Assembly (NCBI RefSeq): GCF_902726655.1
Contig: NZ_CACVAN010000001.1
Coordinates: 1,674,001 to 1,738,000 of the forward strand
Source of the DNA: Virgibacillus ihumii
Lineage (GTDB): Bacteria > Bacillota > Bacilli > Bacillales > Amphibacillaceae
DNA length: 64,000 nt
Direction of reading: 5' to 3'
The first letter of the stretch is position 1; every line of letters starts with the position of its first letter. The notes beneath the pieces are model-generated. The model was not told the origin of the DNA. It ran no database searches and worked only from the letters and a program-made list of their open reading frames with translations. A program made the translations under genes and the position numbers. Positions 35,761 to 44,757 of the stretch are shown here, piece by piece.

Positions 35761-36216
35761 ATGGATCATGTAAAGGCATTAATTATTAAGTTCATTATGT
35801 GCACGGCCGTTTTGTGGTTGATACTCGGCGCTTTTTACGGGGTTGAATTTGGAAATATTCTCATGCTCAGTGTACTGCTAACAGCAATTTCGTATATCGT
35901 TGGAGATCTTTTTCTCCTCCCCCGCTTCGAAAACTGGGGTGCAACATTGGCGGATTTGGGGATTACATTCGTAGGAATTTGGTTTCTTGGGCCGCTCCTG
36001 TTTGAGGAAAATCTTCAAGTTGGCACTGCAGCGATCATTACGGCCATCATCATTGCAGTTGGTGAATATTTCTTCCATAAATATATGGCACGTGAAGTGC
36101 TCGACGATCGTGACCACTTTGTAACAGATGAGGACAGAGATGTACAACAAGGTAAGCTGCAGACTGAATTCAGCGAAGAAATAACGGATACTGACCGGAA
36201 AAATAAAGATGAGTAG
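35761..36216 (+). CDS. yndM: YndM-like DUF2512 membrane protein
   Basis: 151 residues with four hydrophobic helices in the first 105 residues, including the GDLFLLPRFENWGATLADLG motif of the DUF2512 family, then a polar acidic tail (REVLDDRDHFVTDEDRD). Family is common in spore formers; function unknown. AAAGGTGG site; strong terminator downstream. Confidence 0.85.
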   Translation: MDHVKALIIKFIMCTAVLWLILGAFYGVEFGNILMLSVLLTAISYIVGDLFLLPRFENWGATLADLGITFVGIWFLGPLLFEENLQVGTAAIITAIIIAVGEYFFHKYMAREVLDDRDHFVTDEDRDVQQGKLQTEFSEEITDTDRKNKDE

Positions 36217-36223
36217 TTAATGG

Positions 36224-36267
36224 CAATCGCGCGGCACTTTGCTTCCGGTGTCGCGTGATTTTTATTT
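36224..36267 (+). terminator. Terminator of yndM
   Basis: ATCGCGCGGCAC pairs with GGTGTCGCGTGAT (minor mismatch), followed by TTTTATTT. The next 240 bases up to 36507 show no gene. Confidence 0.85.
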
Positions 36268-36507
36268 GATTGACCTTCTCAATCCGCTCCAGCTTTTCAT
36301 GAAAACCAGACAACAGCTTGAATCATTGTCAAATTTACAATATAATTTTCTGGATTCTACGCTTTCATCATTCGAATTTCCCTTCTCTCATGGCCTTACC
36401 CCTGCCTTAACAGTTTTTTTACAAACTAAAAATATTGTATATAATGACATACAATTCACGCTATGCTAAACTTATATCCACAAAATTCCTTTTAATTGGG
36501 GTGCCAC

Positions 36508-37329
36508 ATGAAAAGACTGTTCATTGTTTTCACATTGCTTGCATCTGTTTATTCGCTTATACGTCGAGTTCATTTTGAAACTGATAATTTCAAGTTGAAA
36601 AAAGTTGCATCTAAAACGGATAAGATACCGGCTGAAACAAGCTTTAGCATTTTGCAGATGACTGACTTGCATAATAAAGTATTTGGCTTTAATAATGAAC
36701 AGTTGGTTGACATTGCAAAAAAAGCCAACCCCAACATCATTGTTCTGACCGGTGATTTACTGGATGATGATACGAAGGCGCTTGGCAGTGTTTTTTCCCT
36801 TGTCGAGCGATTAACAGCCAATCATAATCATGTTTATTTCGTCTCGGGAAACCACGATTGGGCAAACGGCCGCAAAGCTGAATTGCTGAACGGTTTACAC
36901 GACCGGAATGTAACCATCCTGAACAATCGAAACACGCAGATTATAATCGGTGAAAAAACACTCAACCTGGTTGGTGTCGATGATCCTTCTAAAAAACATG
37001 AAAACATAGTAGAAGCATTTAAAGACATTGACTTTAATAATTATACCGTACTGTTATCGCATGCACCGGATATTATTAAAACATATCCTTTGCTCAAAGC
37101 TGACCTTATTCTAAGCGGACATACACATGGCGGCCAGATACGGGCTCCGTTTATCGGGGCATTGGTTGCACCTGATCAGGGACTTCTTCCTAAGCTGGAC
37201 AAAGGTGTTTTTGAGATCGGTCCTGACCAGTATCTTTATATCGACAGCGGGCTTGGCACCAGCAGAATTCCGGTGCGTTTTTTAAATCAGAGTCAGTTGA
37301 GTTTGGTGACGATTACGGGGAACGGCTAA
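36508..37329 (+). CDS. Metallophosphoesterase (YkuE/YaeI type)
   Basis: 273 residues: a short N-terminal hydrophobic segment, then the calcineurin-like fold with all metal motifs: QMTDLHN, LTGDLLDD, SGNHDW, LSHAP and LSGHTHGGQI. YaeI/YkuE relatives act at the membrane or wall, e.g. on lipid A precursors or UDP-linked substrates; the substrate here is unknown. ATG 36508 is chosen over an upstream TTG. Confidence 0.85.
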   Translation: MKRLFIVFTLLASVYSLIRRVHFETDNFKLKKVASKTDKIPAETSFSILQMTDLHNKVFGFNNEQLVDIAKKANPNIIVLTGDLLDDDTKALGSVFSLVERLTANHNHVYFVSGNHDWANGRKAELLNGLHDRNVTILNNRNTQIIIGEKTLNLVGVDDPSKKHENIVEAFKDIDFNNYTVLLSHAPDIIKTYPLLKADLILSGHTHGGQIRAPFIGALVAPDQGLLPKLDKGVFEIGPDQYLYIDSGLGTSRIPVRFLNQSQLSLVTITGNG

Positions 37330-37380
37330 TACTTACTCGATAAATTAACTTTTGAGGGATCGGGGCAAGGTGCTTATTGT

Positions 37381-37508
37381 TCCACTTGGGAGCTGTGTTT
37401 CCCCCATTTGGAGACTGTTCTCTCCCGTTTGGAGACTGCATTCTCCCATTTGGAGACTGTCTCTCCCGTTTGGGGACCGTTCACTCCCACTTCAACAGCT
37501 TTCACCCT
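37381..37508. repeat. Tandem array D: 20-21-bp repeat of a second family
   Basis: About six units, four well conserved, consensus CTCCCRTTTGGAGACTGTN, unit length 20 or 21. Each unit contains TCTCC and GGAGA as a small inverted repeat across CRTTT. Unrelated in sequence to arrays A-C but equal in unit length and setting (convergent intergenic region between the metallophosphoesterase and queF). Degenerates at both ends. Confidence 0.85.
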
Positions 37509-37527
37509 TCTCAAGCCTCAATCTAAT

Positions 37528-37566
37528 TAAAAAATGACACTTCCCCATCGGAAGTGACCTTTTTTA
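37528..37566. terminator. Bidirectional terminator
   Basis: CACTTCC pairs with GGAAGTG; plus strand continues into six Ts and minus strand into TTTTTTAATT. It follows array D, between convergent genes. Confidence 0.75.
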
Positions 37567-37653
37567 TTCGGCTGCGTATCTTTAAATACACTGCAAACAA
37601 TGCATACCCAGCTTTTCACTCTCATACGAAAAACAGCAGAACTAACGCATACG

Positions 37654-38151
37654 CTACCGGTTATCAATTTTTTCCGTATACATGTCATGATTCATCAAAC
37701 GGTGGTCGGCCATTTTCTCAAATTTAGTTCCGGATTTCCCATAGTTGCAATATGGATCAATGGAAATTCCTCCACGCGGTGTGAACTTTCCCCACACTTC
37801 AATATACCGTGGATCCATCAATTCAATCAGATCATTCATGATGATGTTCATGCAATCCTCATGAAAATCGCCATGATTGCGAAAACTGAACAGATACAGC
37901 TTTAATGATTTGCTCTCCACCATTTTCACATCAGGAATATAACTAATATAGACCGTTCCAAAATCGGGTTGTCCCGTCATCGGACACAGTGTCGTAAACT
38001 CGGGACAATTAAATTTTACAAAATAATCCCGCCCAATGTGCTTATTATCAAATGTTTCCAGCACTTCCGGTGTGTAGTCAAAAGCATAGGTCGTCCCCTG
38101 GTTTCCCAGTAAAGACAAATCGGTTAATTCATCATCCTGTCTCCCTGTCAT
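37654..38151 (-). CDS. queF: NADPH-dependent 7-cyano-7-deazaguanine reductase
   Basis: Reduces preQ0 to preQ1 in queuosine biosynthesis. 165 residues, unimodular QueF: nucleophile Cys56 in [15 protein letters not shown] and [12 protein letters not shown] with the substrate Glu and His. ATG 38151 follows AGGAGG by eight bases. It is alone, behind a preQ1 riboswitch, so product feedback controls it; queC, queD and queE are not in the window. Confidence 0.96.
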   Translation of the reverse strand: MTGRQDDELTDLSLLGNQGTTYAFDYTPEVLETFDNKHIGRDYFVKFNCPEFTTLCPMTGQPDFGTVYISYIPDVKMVESKSLKLYLFSFRNHGDFHEDCMNIIMNDLIELMDPRYIEVWGKFTPRGGISIDPYCNYGKSGTKFEKMADHRLMNHDMYTEKIDNR

Positions 38152-38170
38152 TATCAAAACCTCCTATCAA

Positions 38171-38208
38171 AAGAAAAAACCACTGCCCAAGGCACATGGT
38201 TTTTGAAA
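38171..38208 (-). terminator. Expression-platform terminator of the preQ1 riboswitch
   Basis: Minus strand AAAAACCA pairs with TGGTTTTT, with an inner GCC/GGC stem, followed by Ts; it lies between the aptamer and the queF ribosome site. Confidence 0.75.
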
Positions 38209-38221
38209 AACATTTCATCTG

Positions 38222-38262
38222 TCCTTAGTTTTTTTAAGAGGGTTTAAGCTAAGAACCTCTTC
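38222..38262 (-). promoter_or_regulatory. preQ1-I riboswitch
   Basis: Minus strand reads AGAGGTTCTTAGCTT then AAACCCTCTTAAAAAAACT and AAGG, matching the class I aptamer: P1 AGAGG/CCTCT, the CUA loop residues, and the A-rich 3' tail forming the pseudoknot. Placed about 70 bases before queF. Confidence 0.92.
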
Positions 38263-38302
38263 CATTATTTAATGGATAAATGACATCTGATATACTCGCT
38301 TT

Positions 38303-38331
38303 AGTATACGGTGGAATAACAACAGTGTCAA
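38303..38331 (-). promoter_or_regulatory. SigA promoter of the queF transcript
   Basis: Minus strand TTGACA, 17 bases, TATACT, about 40 bases before the aptamer. Confidence 0.85.
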
Positions 38332-38363
38332 TAACAAACCGGTTCACCATTAAGCCGTCCACT

Positions 38364-39371
<1,008 letters not shown>

Positions 39372-39379
39372 TCATCACC

Positions 39380-40747
39380 TTACATATTACCTGAATCAGC
39401 ACCCGAAGTCCGTTTTCTTAGGTCTGCTTCAATTTCCTCAAGACTGCGGCCACGTGTTTCAGGCAAATATTTGATAACGAAAATCATCGCCCCAATTCCA
39501 ATTGCAGCAAAAATCAGGAATACCTGTTCAATGCCCATTACCTCTGTCAGCAACGGGAAAAATTGCGCAACGAGCAGGCTTCCGATTGACAGTGCCAGTG
39601 CAGAAATACCTGTTGCAGCACCGCGGGCACGCATTGGGAACAATTCCGGCAGCATAACCCATAAAACCGGTCCCCAGGTAATCGCGAAGAAAATAATGAA
39701 CAAGGTTAGACATGCAACAATGATCCAAGCTCCGGCAGTTGAATCAAGCCCTATCGTCCAAATCAAACCTGCCATAATCAATAGCGAAGCAACCATCCCA
39801 GCATTACCGGACACAAGCAGCTTTTTCCGATCAATCTTATCAATAATCATGATTGCTACAATGGTCATAATCACGTTAACTGTACCAATCCCGACTGTAC
39901 CAAGAATGGATGTCACATCACCAAGTCCGGCTTCACTGAAAATGGTTGGTGCATAATAGATTATCGCATTGATCCCAATAATTTGCTGGAATAACGCAAA
40001 TGCACACCCAATGATCAGTGTCGGACGGAGCCAGGAAGATTTCAGCACATTCCAGGTACTTTCCGAAATGCGATTAATTTCATTCATTTCCTCAATTTCT
40101 TTGTCAATTTCATCCGGCTTGCGTGTCAACTTCATCACGCTTCGTGCGGCTTTTTCACTATGATGTTCAAGCAGCCATCTTGGACTTTCCGGCATAAACA
40201 GAACACCAATCATTAAAATAAGTGACGGTACTACGGCAAGTCCCACCATCCAGCGCCACGCTTCCATGTCGGCGAAGGCATAGTTTACCAGATACGAAGA
40301 CAGAATACCGATTGTGATCATCAGCTGGTTCAATGAACTTAACGAACCACGCGATTCCGTCGGTGCCATTTCGGATAAATAAACCGGTACAATTGCAGTT
40401 GAACCACCAACAGCAAGTCCGATAATCAATCGCCCCACTACCAGCATAACCATCGTCGGTGCGAGTGCCAATGTCAGCGCACCTATAATAAATACGATAG
40501 ATATCATAAACACAAGCTTGCGTCGTCCGAACTTATCCGATAACGGTCCACTGAAGCCGGAGCCGAATATCGCCCCGACCAGCATGGAGCTGACGACCAA
40601 CCCTTCCGTAAAACTTGTCAACGGTATGTCATCTTTTATAAACAATAGTGCACCCGAAATAACTCCCATATCATATCCGTACAAGAGTCCTCCCAGAGCG
40701 CCAAGAAAAAATATCATTTTTTTACCTATGTTTTTACTACCCAACAT
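39380..40747 (-). CDS. Sugar porter (MFS), probable galactose permease
   Basis: 455 residues, twelve helices, sugar-porter signatures DKFGRRKLV, RLIIGLAVGGSTAIVPVYLSE (split in helix 4) and PESPRWLLEHH before the central loop, and PETRGRSLEEIE at the C-terminus. Closest in type to XylE/AraE/GalP proton symporters. ATG 40747 follows GGAGG by seven bases. Divergent from galK; substrate assigned by context. Confidence 0.88.
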   Translation of the reverse strand: MLGSKNIGKKMIFFLGALGGLLYGYDMGVISGALLFIKDDIPLTSFTEGLVVSSMLVGAIFGSGFSGPLSDKFGRRKLVFMISIVFIIGALTLALAPTMVMLVVGRLIIGLAVGGSTAIVPVYLSEMAPTESRGSLSSLNQLMITIGILSSYLVNYAFADMEAWRWMVGLAVVPSLILMIGVLFMPESPRWLLEHHSEKAARSVMKLTRKPDEIDKEIEEMNEINRISESTWNVLKSSWLRPTLIIGCAFALFQQIIGINAIIYYAPTIFSEAGLGDVTSILGTVGIGTVNVIMTIVAIMIIDKIDRKKLLVSGNAGMVASLLIMAGLIWTIGLDSTAGAWIIVACLTLFIIFFAITWGPVLWVMLPELFPMRARGAATGISALALSIGSLLVAQFFPLLTEVMGIEQVFLIFAAIGIGAMIFVIKYLPETRGRSLEEIEADLRKRTSGADSGNM

Positions 40748-40779
40748 GCCATAACCTCCAATGTATAAATTCATGAATT

Positions 40780-40795
40780 AGTATACGCTTTCACA
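40780..40795. promoter_or_regulatory. cre-like / LacI-type operator before the permease
   Basis: On the minus strand TGAAAGCGTATACT fits TGNAANCGNWNNCW at all fourteen positions, 33 bases before the permease start. It may bind CcpA or the local LacI-family protein. Confidence 0.5.
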
Positions 40796-40929
40796 ATGTA
40801 TATGTAAAGAACAAACATAACTTTAAAAAGGTACCACAGGTATCACAGTAAAAAATTTATATTTTTTACTAAAATAACTACAATATTTTATTGTATTTTA
40901 CTTGCTCTTATAGTAAACTAATTCGTAGA

Positions 40930-40944
40930 TGTAAGCGGTTAAAC
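40930..40944. promoter_or_regulatory. cre-like / LacI-type operator before galK
   Basis: TGTAAGCGGTTAAA fits the same consensus with one mismatch, 20 bases before the galK start, just downstream of a TATAGT -10-like box (40911-40916). Roadblock or operator position. Confidence 0.45.
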
Positions 40945-40963
40945 TAGTGAGGAGGATCGCCCC

Positions 40964-42130
40964 ATGAAAAATCTTACCAACGAATTCCAAAAAGTATTTG
41001 AGCCCCATGATAACGTACATACGTTTTTCGCCCCCGGCAGAATTAATCTGATCGGCGAACATACTGACTATAATGGCGGTCACGTTTTTCCCGCAGCGAT
41101 TTCATTTGGTACGTATGCAGTCGGAAAAAAGCGGAATGACACATTATTTCGTTTTTACTCCATGAACTTTCCGGAAACAGGTATCATTGAATGTGACCTT
41201 AACGACCTTAGGTATAACGACCAGCACAGTTGGGCTAATTATCCAAAAGGTATGATTCAATATATTCGGGAAGCTGGGTTTTCAATCCCTTATGGAGCCG
41301 ACATTCTCTTCTATGGGGATATCCCAAACAGCGCCGGCCTCTCTTCATCGGCTTCGATTGAAATGGTTACCGGGGTTTTTTTGGAAAAAATATTTGAGCT
41401 GCGGATTGACCGGGTTAACATGGTAAAAATCGGTCAAAAGGTGGAAAATGATTACCTCGGAGTAAACAGTGGAATAATGGACCAGTTTGCTATCGGAATG
41501 GGCAAAAAAGACAATGCCATTCTGTTAAACTGTCAATCACTTGACTATAGTTACGCACCGATTAAACTGGAGGATTACTCCATTATTATCATTAATACAA
41601 ATAAACAGCGCACGCTTGCTGGCTCAAAATACAACGAGCGAAGGCAAGAATGTGAGCAGGCACTTGCTGATTTACAGACCGAACTCCCTATCAGTAGTTT
41701 CGGAGAATTATCGGTGGAAAAGTTTGAGGCGTATCAAAATATAATTAAAAACCCGGTTCACCGCAGACGTGCAAAGCATGCTGTCACGGAAAATGCCCGC
41801 ACCCTTGAAGCCATGCGTGAATTACGCAAAGGGAATTTGTACAGCTTTGGCGAATTAATGAATGCTTCCCACCAATCCTTAAGGGATGATTATGAAGTGA
41901 CCGGACTGGAACTGGACACGATTGCGGAATCTGCCTGGCGTCAGAAAGGGGTTATCGGCGCACGGATGACCGGTGCCGGGTTCGGCGGATGTGCCATCGC
42001 AATTGTGGAAAACGATAAAATAGATACGTTTAAAAGAAATGTCAATAAAGCCTATCAACAGACGGTGGGATATGAAGCGACGTTCTACACCGCCTCTATC
42101 AGTGACGGTGCAAAAATGACGGAGGAGTAA
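40964..42130 (+). CDS. galK: Galactokinase
   Basis: GHMP kinase of 388 residues making galactose 1-phosphate. Signatures: PGRINLIGEHTDYNGGHVFP, ATP loop GDIPNSAGLSSSASIE and GARMTGAGFGGCAIAIV. First of three tightly packed plus-strand genes (5 bases to galT). Strong GGAGG start. Confidence 0.96.
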   Translation: MKNLTNEFQKVFEPHDNVHTFFAPGRINLIGEHTDYNGGHVFPAAISFGTYAVGKKRNDTLFRFYSMNFPETGIIECDLNDLRYNDQHSWANYPKGMIQYIREAGFSIPYGADILFYGDIPNSAGLSSSASIEMVTGVFLEKIFELRIDRVNMVKIGQKVENDYLGVNSGIMDQFAIGMGKKDNAILLNCQSLDYSYAPIKLEDYSIIIINTNKQRTLAGSKYNERRQECEQALADLQTELPISSFGELSVEKFEAYQNIIKNPVHRRRAKHAVTENARTLEAMRELRKGNLYSFGELMNASHQSLRDDYEVTGLELDTIAESAWRQKGVIGARMTGAGFGGCAIAIVENDKIDTFKRNVNKAYQQTVGYEATFYTASISDGAKMTEE

Positions 42131-42134
42131 TCAT

Positions 42135-43631
42135 ATGATTTATGAGCATATTGAAGGGTTGATACATCGCGCAATCAGGATCGGTTTAATTAAAAAAATA
42201 GATCGTATATATGTACGGAACCAAATCATGCACAAACTTCGGCTCGATTCTTTTCCGGAAAACACCGTGCCTTATCCTAATGAAACGATTCCGGACCTGC
42301 TGGATAAGATAGTTGACTACGCTGTCAAGAATCAGGTTATCGACGATGTTTTGGATGAAAAAGAACAACTCAACGCCGACATAATGAACTGTCTGATGCC
42401 ACTGCCATCAGCCGTCAATGACGCCTTTTGGCAAAAATACGATATGTCACCACAGGCTGCAACGGATTATTTTTATCAGCTGAGCAAGAACAGCAACTAC
42501 ATTCAGACGAAACGAATCGAAAAAAATATTCATTTCAAAACGAAAACCGAGTACGGCGAAATGGACATTACGATTAATTTGTCAAAACCGGAAAAAGACC
42601 CGGAACAACTTCGACGGGAACGGGCAAACAAACAAAGTGTCAACTACCCGAAATGTGTTCTTTGCATTGAAAATGAAGGGTATGCAGGAAGGACCGGGCA
42701 TCCGCCAAGAGCCAATCACCGTGTTATAAGGGTTCCCTTGTCCGAAGAGAATTGGTGTCTGCAATACTCCCCATACGTTTATTACAATGAGCACAGCATC
42801 CTGTTTGCAGAGGAACACCGTGACATGCGGATTGACCGGCAAGCATTTGAGCAGTTGCTGGAATTCACCGACAAATTCCCGCATTATTTTATGGGATCCA
42901 ATGCAGATTTACCGGTTGTAGGCGGGTCCATCCTGGCACACGATCACTATCAGGGCGGACGGGATCGTTTTGCGATGACAGATGCACAGGAGGAATTCTT
43001 TTTTCAGCTTGATCGCTGGAATAAAGTTTCTGCGTCTGTCCTCAAATGGCCGCTTTCCGTTATTCGCTTGAAGTGCAGCGACAAAGGAGAGCTGCTTGAT
43101 GCTGCAACTCACATTTTAAACACCTGGAAGGGATACTCAGACCCGGCTGCGGACATTGAAGCACTCACCGGCAATATACCGCATAATACGATTACACCAA
43201 TTGCCCGCATACGTGACGGGTTATATGAACTTGACCTTGTCTTGAGAAACAATCGGACAACGGATGAGTATCCACTGGGAATCTTCCACCCGCATGCTGA
43301 CGTTCATCATATTAAGAAAGAGAATATCGGACTGATTGAAGTAATGGGACTGGCGGTTTTGCCGGCCAGATTAAAAAATGAACTCGATGACGTTAAACAA
43401 TTTCTGCTTGATGAGAAAAACGGTATAACCGACTCCCATAGGTCATGGGCAGAACAAATGCGAACGGAGTATGGCGTCCAGACTGATGAGCGTGAAGCTG
43501 ATAGAATTATTGAAACGGAACTGGGCAAAAAATTTGTGCAGATATTGGAATATGCAGGTGTTTTCAAACGAACACCAACCGGAGAAACAGCATTTAAGGA
43601 TTTCATTGATAAACTGAATAAGAAGGAATGA
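42135..43631 (+). CDS. galT: UDP-glucose-hexose-1-phosphate uridylyltransferase, type 2
   Basis: Exchanges UMP between UDP-glucose and galactose 1-phosphate. 498 residues, the long Bacillota-type GalT rather than the 350-residue E. coli type. PKCVLCIENEGYAGR and GGSILAHDHYQGGRDRF carry the family's Cys/His region. Ribosome site lies in the galK end, so translation is coupled. No galE is in the window, so the epimerase must be elsewhere. Confidence 0.93.
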   Translation: MIYEHIEGLIHRAIRIGLIKKIDRIYVRNQIMHKLRLDSFPENTVPYPNETIPDLLDKIVDYAVKNQVIDDVLDEKEQLNADIMNCLMPLPSAVNDAFWQKYDMSPQAATDYFYQLSKNSNYIQTKRIEKNIHFKTKTEYGEMDITINLSKPEKDPEQLRRERANKQSVNYPKCVLCIENEGYAGRTGHPPRANHRVIRVPLSEENWCLQYSPYVYYNEHSILFAEEHRDMRIDRQAFEQLLEFTDKFPHYFMGSNADLPVVGGSILAHDHYQGGRDRFAMTDAQEEFFFQLDRWNKVSASVLKWPLSVIRLKCSDKGELLDAATHILNTWKGYSDPAADIEALTGNIPHNTITPIARIRDGLYELDLVLRNNRTTDEYPLGIFHPHADVHHIKKENIGLIEVMGLAVLPARLKNELDDVKQFLLDEKNGITDSHRSWAEQMRTEYGVQTDEREADRIIETELGKKFVQILEYAGVFKRTPTGETAFKDFIDKLNKKE

Positions 43632-43637
43632 AGCTGA

Positions 43638-44684
43638 ATGAAAATAATCGAGCAACACTTAACAGAGATTGAACCAACGTGGCAGGAATTTACGTTAGTA
43701 AATGATAATCAAACCGAAGTGAGTTTTCTTAATTATGGCGGAATCATCACTGAAATTAAAACCCCTGATCAGGATGGAAATGTGGAAAATATCGTTCTCG
43801 GGTTTGAAGACTATAGAGATTATACGGCAAATCCGGCCTTTTTCGGCGCCATTATCGGCCGTGTTGCCGGCAGAATCCCAAATGCTTCATTACCGATAAA
43901 CAATCAGACGTATCAGCTGTCGGCAAACGAAGGGATTAACCATCTGCATGGCGGCCCGAATGGTTTTCATAGCGTGCTGTGGGAAGCGGAATCCTTCAGA
44001 ACTGATCATAGTGTGGGAGTCACACTTACACATCGAAGTCCTGATAATGACGGAGGGTATCCTGGCACTCTGGATGTTGATGTAACCTATGAATTAGACA
44101 ACCAGAACCGCTTTACCATAACCTATCATGCTAAAACAGATAAAACGACCCCGCTCGCACTCACCAACCATTCTTATTTCAATTTGAGCGGGAACGGAAA
44201 GCATACCGTTGAAAACCACAGCATTACCATGCCAAGCAAACGTTTTGCGGAATTGGACAGCAACTTCATACCGACAGGCAACATCCTCGATGCGGCGGGC
44301 ACCCCGTTTGATTTTACAAACGGACGACATATAAAAGGTAGCATCGAATCGGATCATCCACAAAATAAAATCGTCGGCAGCGGGTATGATCATTATTTTC
44401 TTTTTGTCAATAGGGTTAAACCGGATGTAAAGGTCTGTGAACCGGAAAGCGGTCGTACCCTGACAGTAACAACAGATGAACCCGGAATGGTTATGTACAC
44501 ATCCAATAACCTCGACGAAAATTTGAAACTGAAGAGCGGCACATCCAGAAACTATATGGGACTGTGTCTCGAAACACAAAGACACCCCGCCACATTATCA
44601 CACAGCAACTTCCCGCCCATTCTGCTCACACCCGAAAAAGAGTATCGATCCAGAACAACCTTTACATTCGATACTGAAGACTAA
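43638..44684 (+). CDS. galM: Aldose 1-epimerase
   Basis: Mutarotase for galactose, 348 residues. Conserved GRVAGRIPNA, NEGINHLHGGPNGFH (catalytic His), ALTNHSYFNLSG (second His) and ETQRHPATLSHS with a late Glu. Last gene of galKTM, followed by a terminator. Confidence 0.94.
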   Translation: MKIIEQHLTEIEPTWQEFTLVNDNQTEVSFLNYGGIITEIKTPDQDGNVENIVLGFEDYRDYTANPAFFGAIIGRVAGRIPNASLPINNQTYQLSANEGINHLHGGPNGFHSVLWEAESFRTDHSVGVTLTHRSPDNDGGYPGTLDVDVTYELDNQNRFTITYHAKTDKTTPLALTNHSYFNLSGNGKHTVENHSITMPSKRFAELDSNFIPTGNILDAAGTPFDFTNGRHIKGSIESDHPQNKIVGSGYDHYFLFVNRVKPDVKVCEPESGRTLTVTTDEPGMVMYTSNNLDENLKLKSGTSRNYMGLCLETQRHPATLSHSNFPPILLTPEKEYRSRTTFTFDTED

Positions 44685-44717
44685 TAGAAAAGTTCGGGTG
44701 GTGCCTCACCGAAAAGT

Positions 44718-44752
44718 TGAAAAGCAGACCCAAAAGAGTCTGCTTTTTCTCT
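44718..44752 (+). terminator. Terminator of galKTM
   Basis: AAAGCAGAC pairs with GTCTGCTTT around a 7-8-base loop, then TTCT; T runs on both strands make it usable for the convergent gene as well. A smaller hairpin TTCGGGTG/CACCGAA precedes it. Confidence 0.85.
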
Positions 44753-44757
44753 ATAAC

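Noticed and set aside
44690-44716. Repeated GGGTGGTGCC-like fragments (also near 51807 and 61355)
   Set aside because: Short, poorly matching and near terminators; not enough similarity to call a repeat family.
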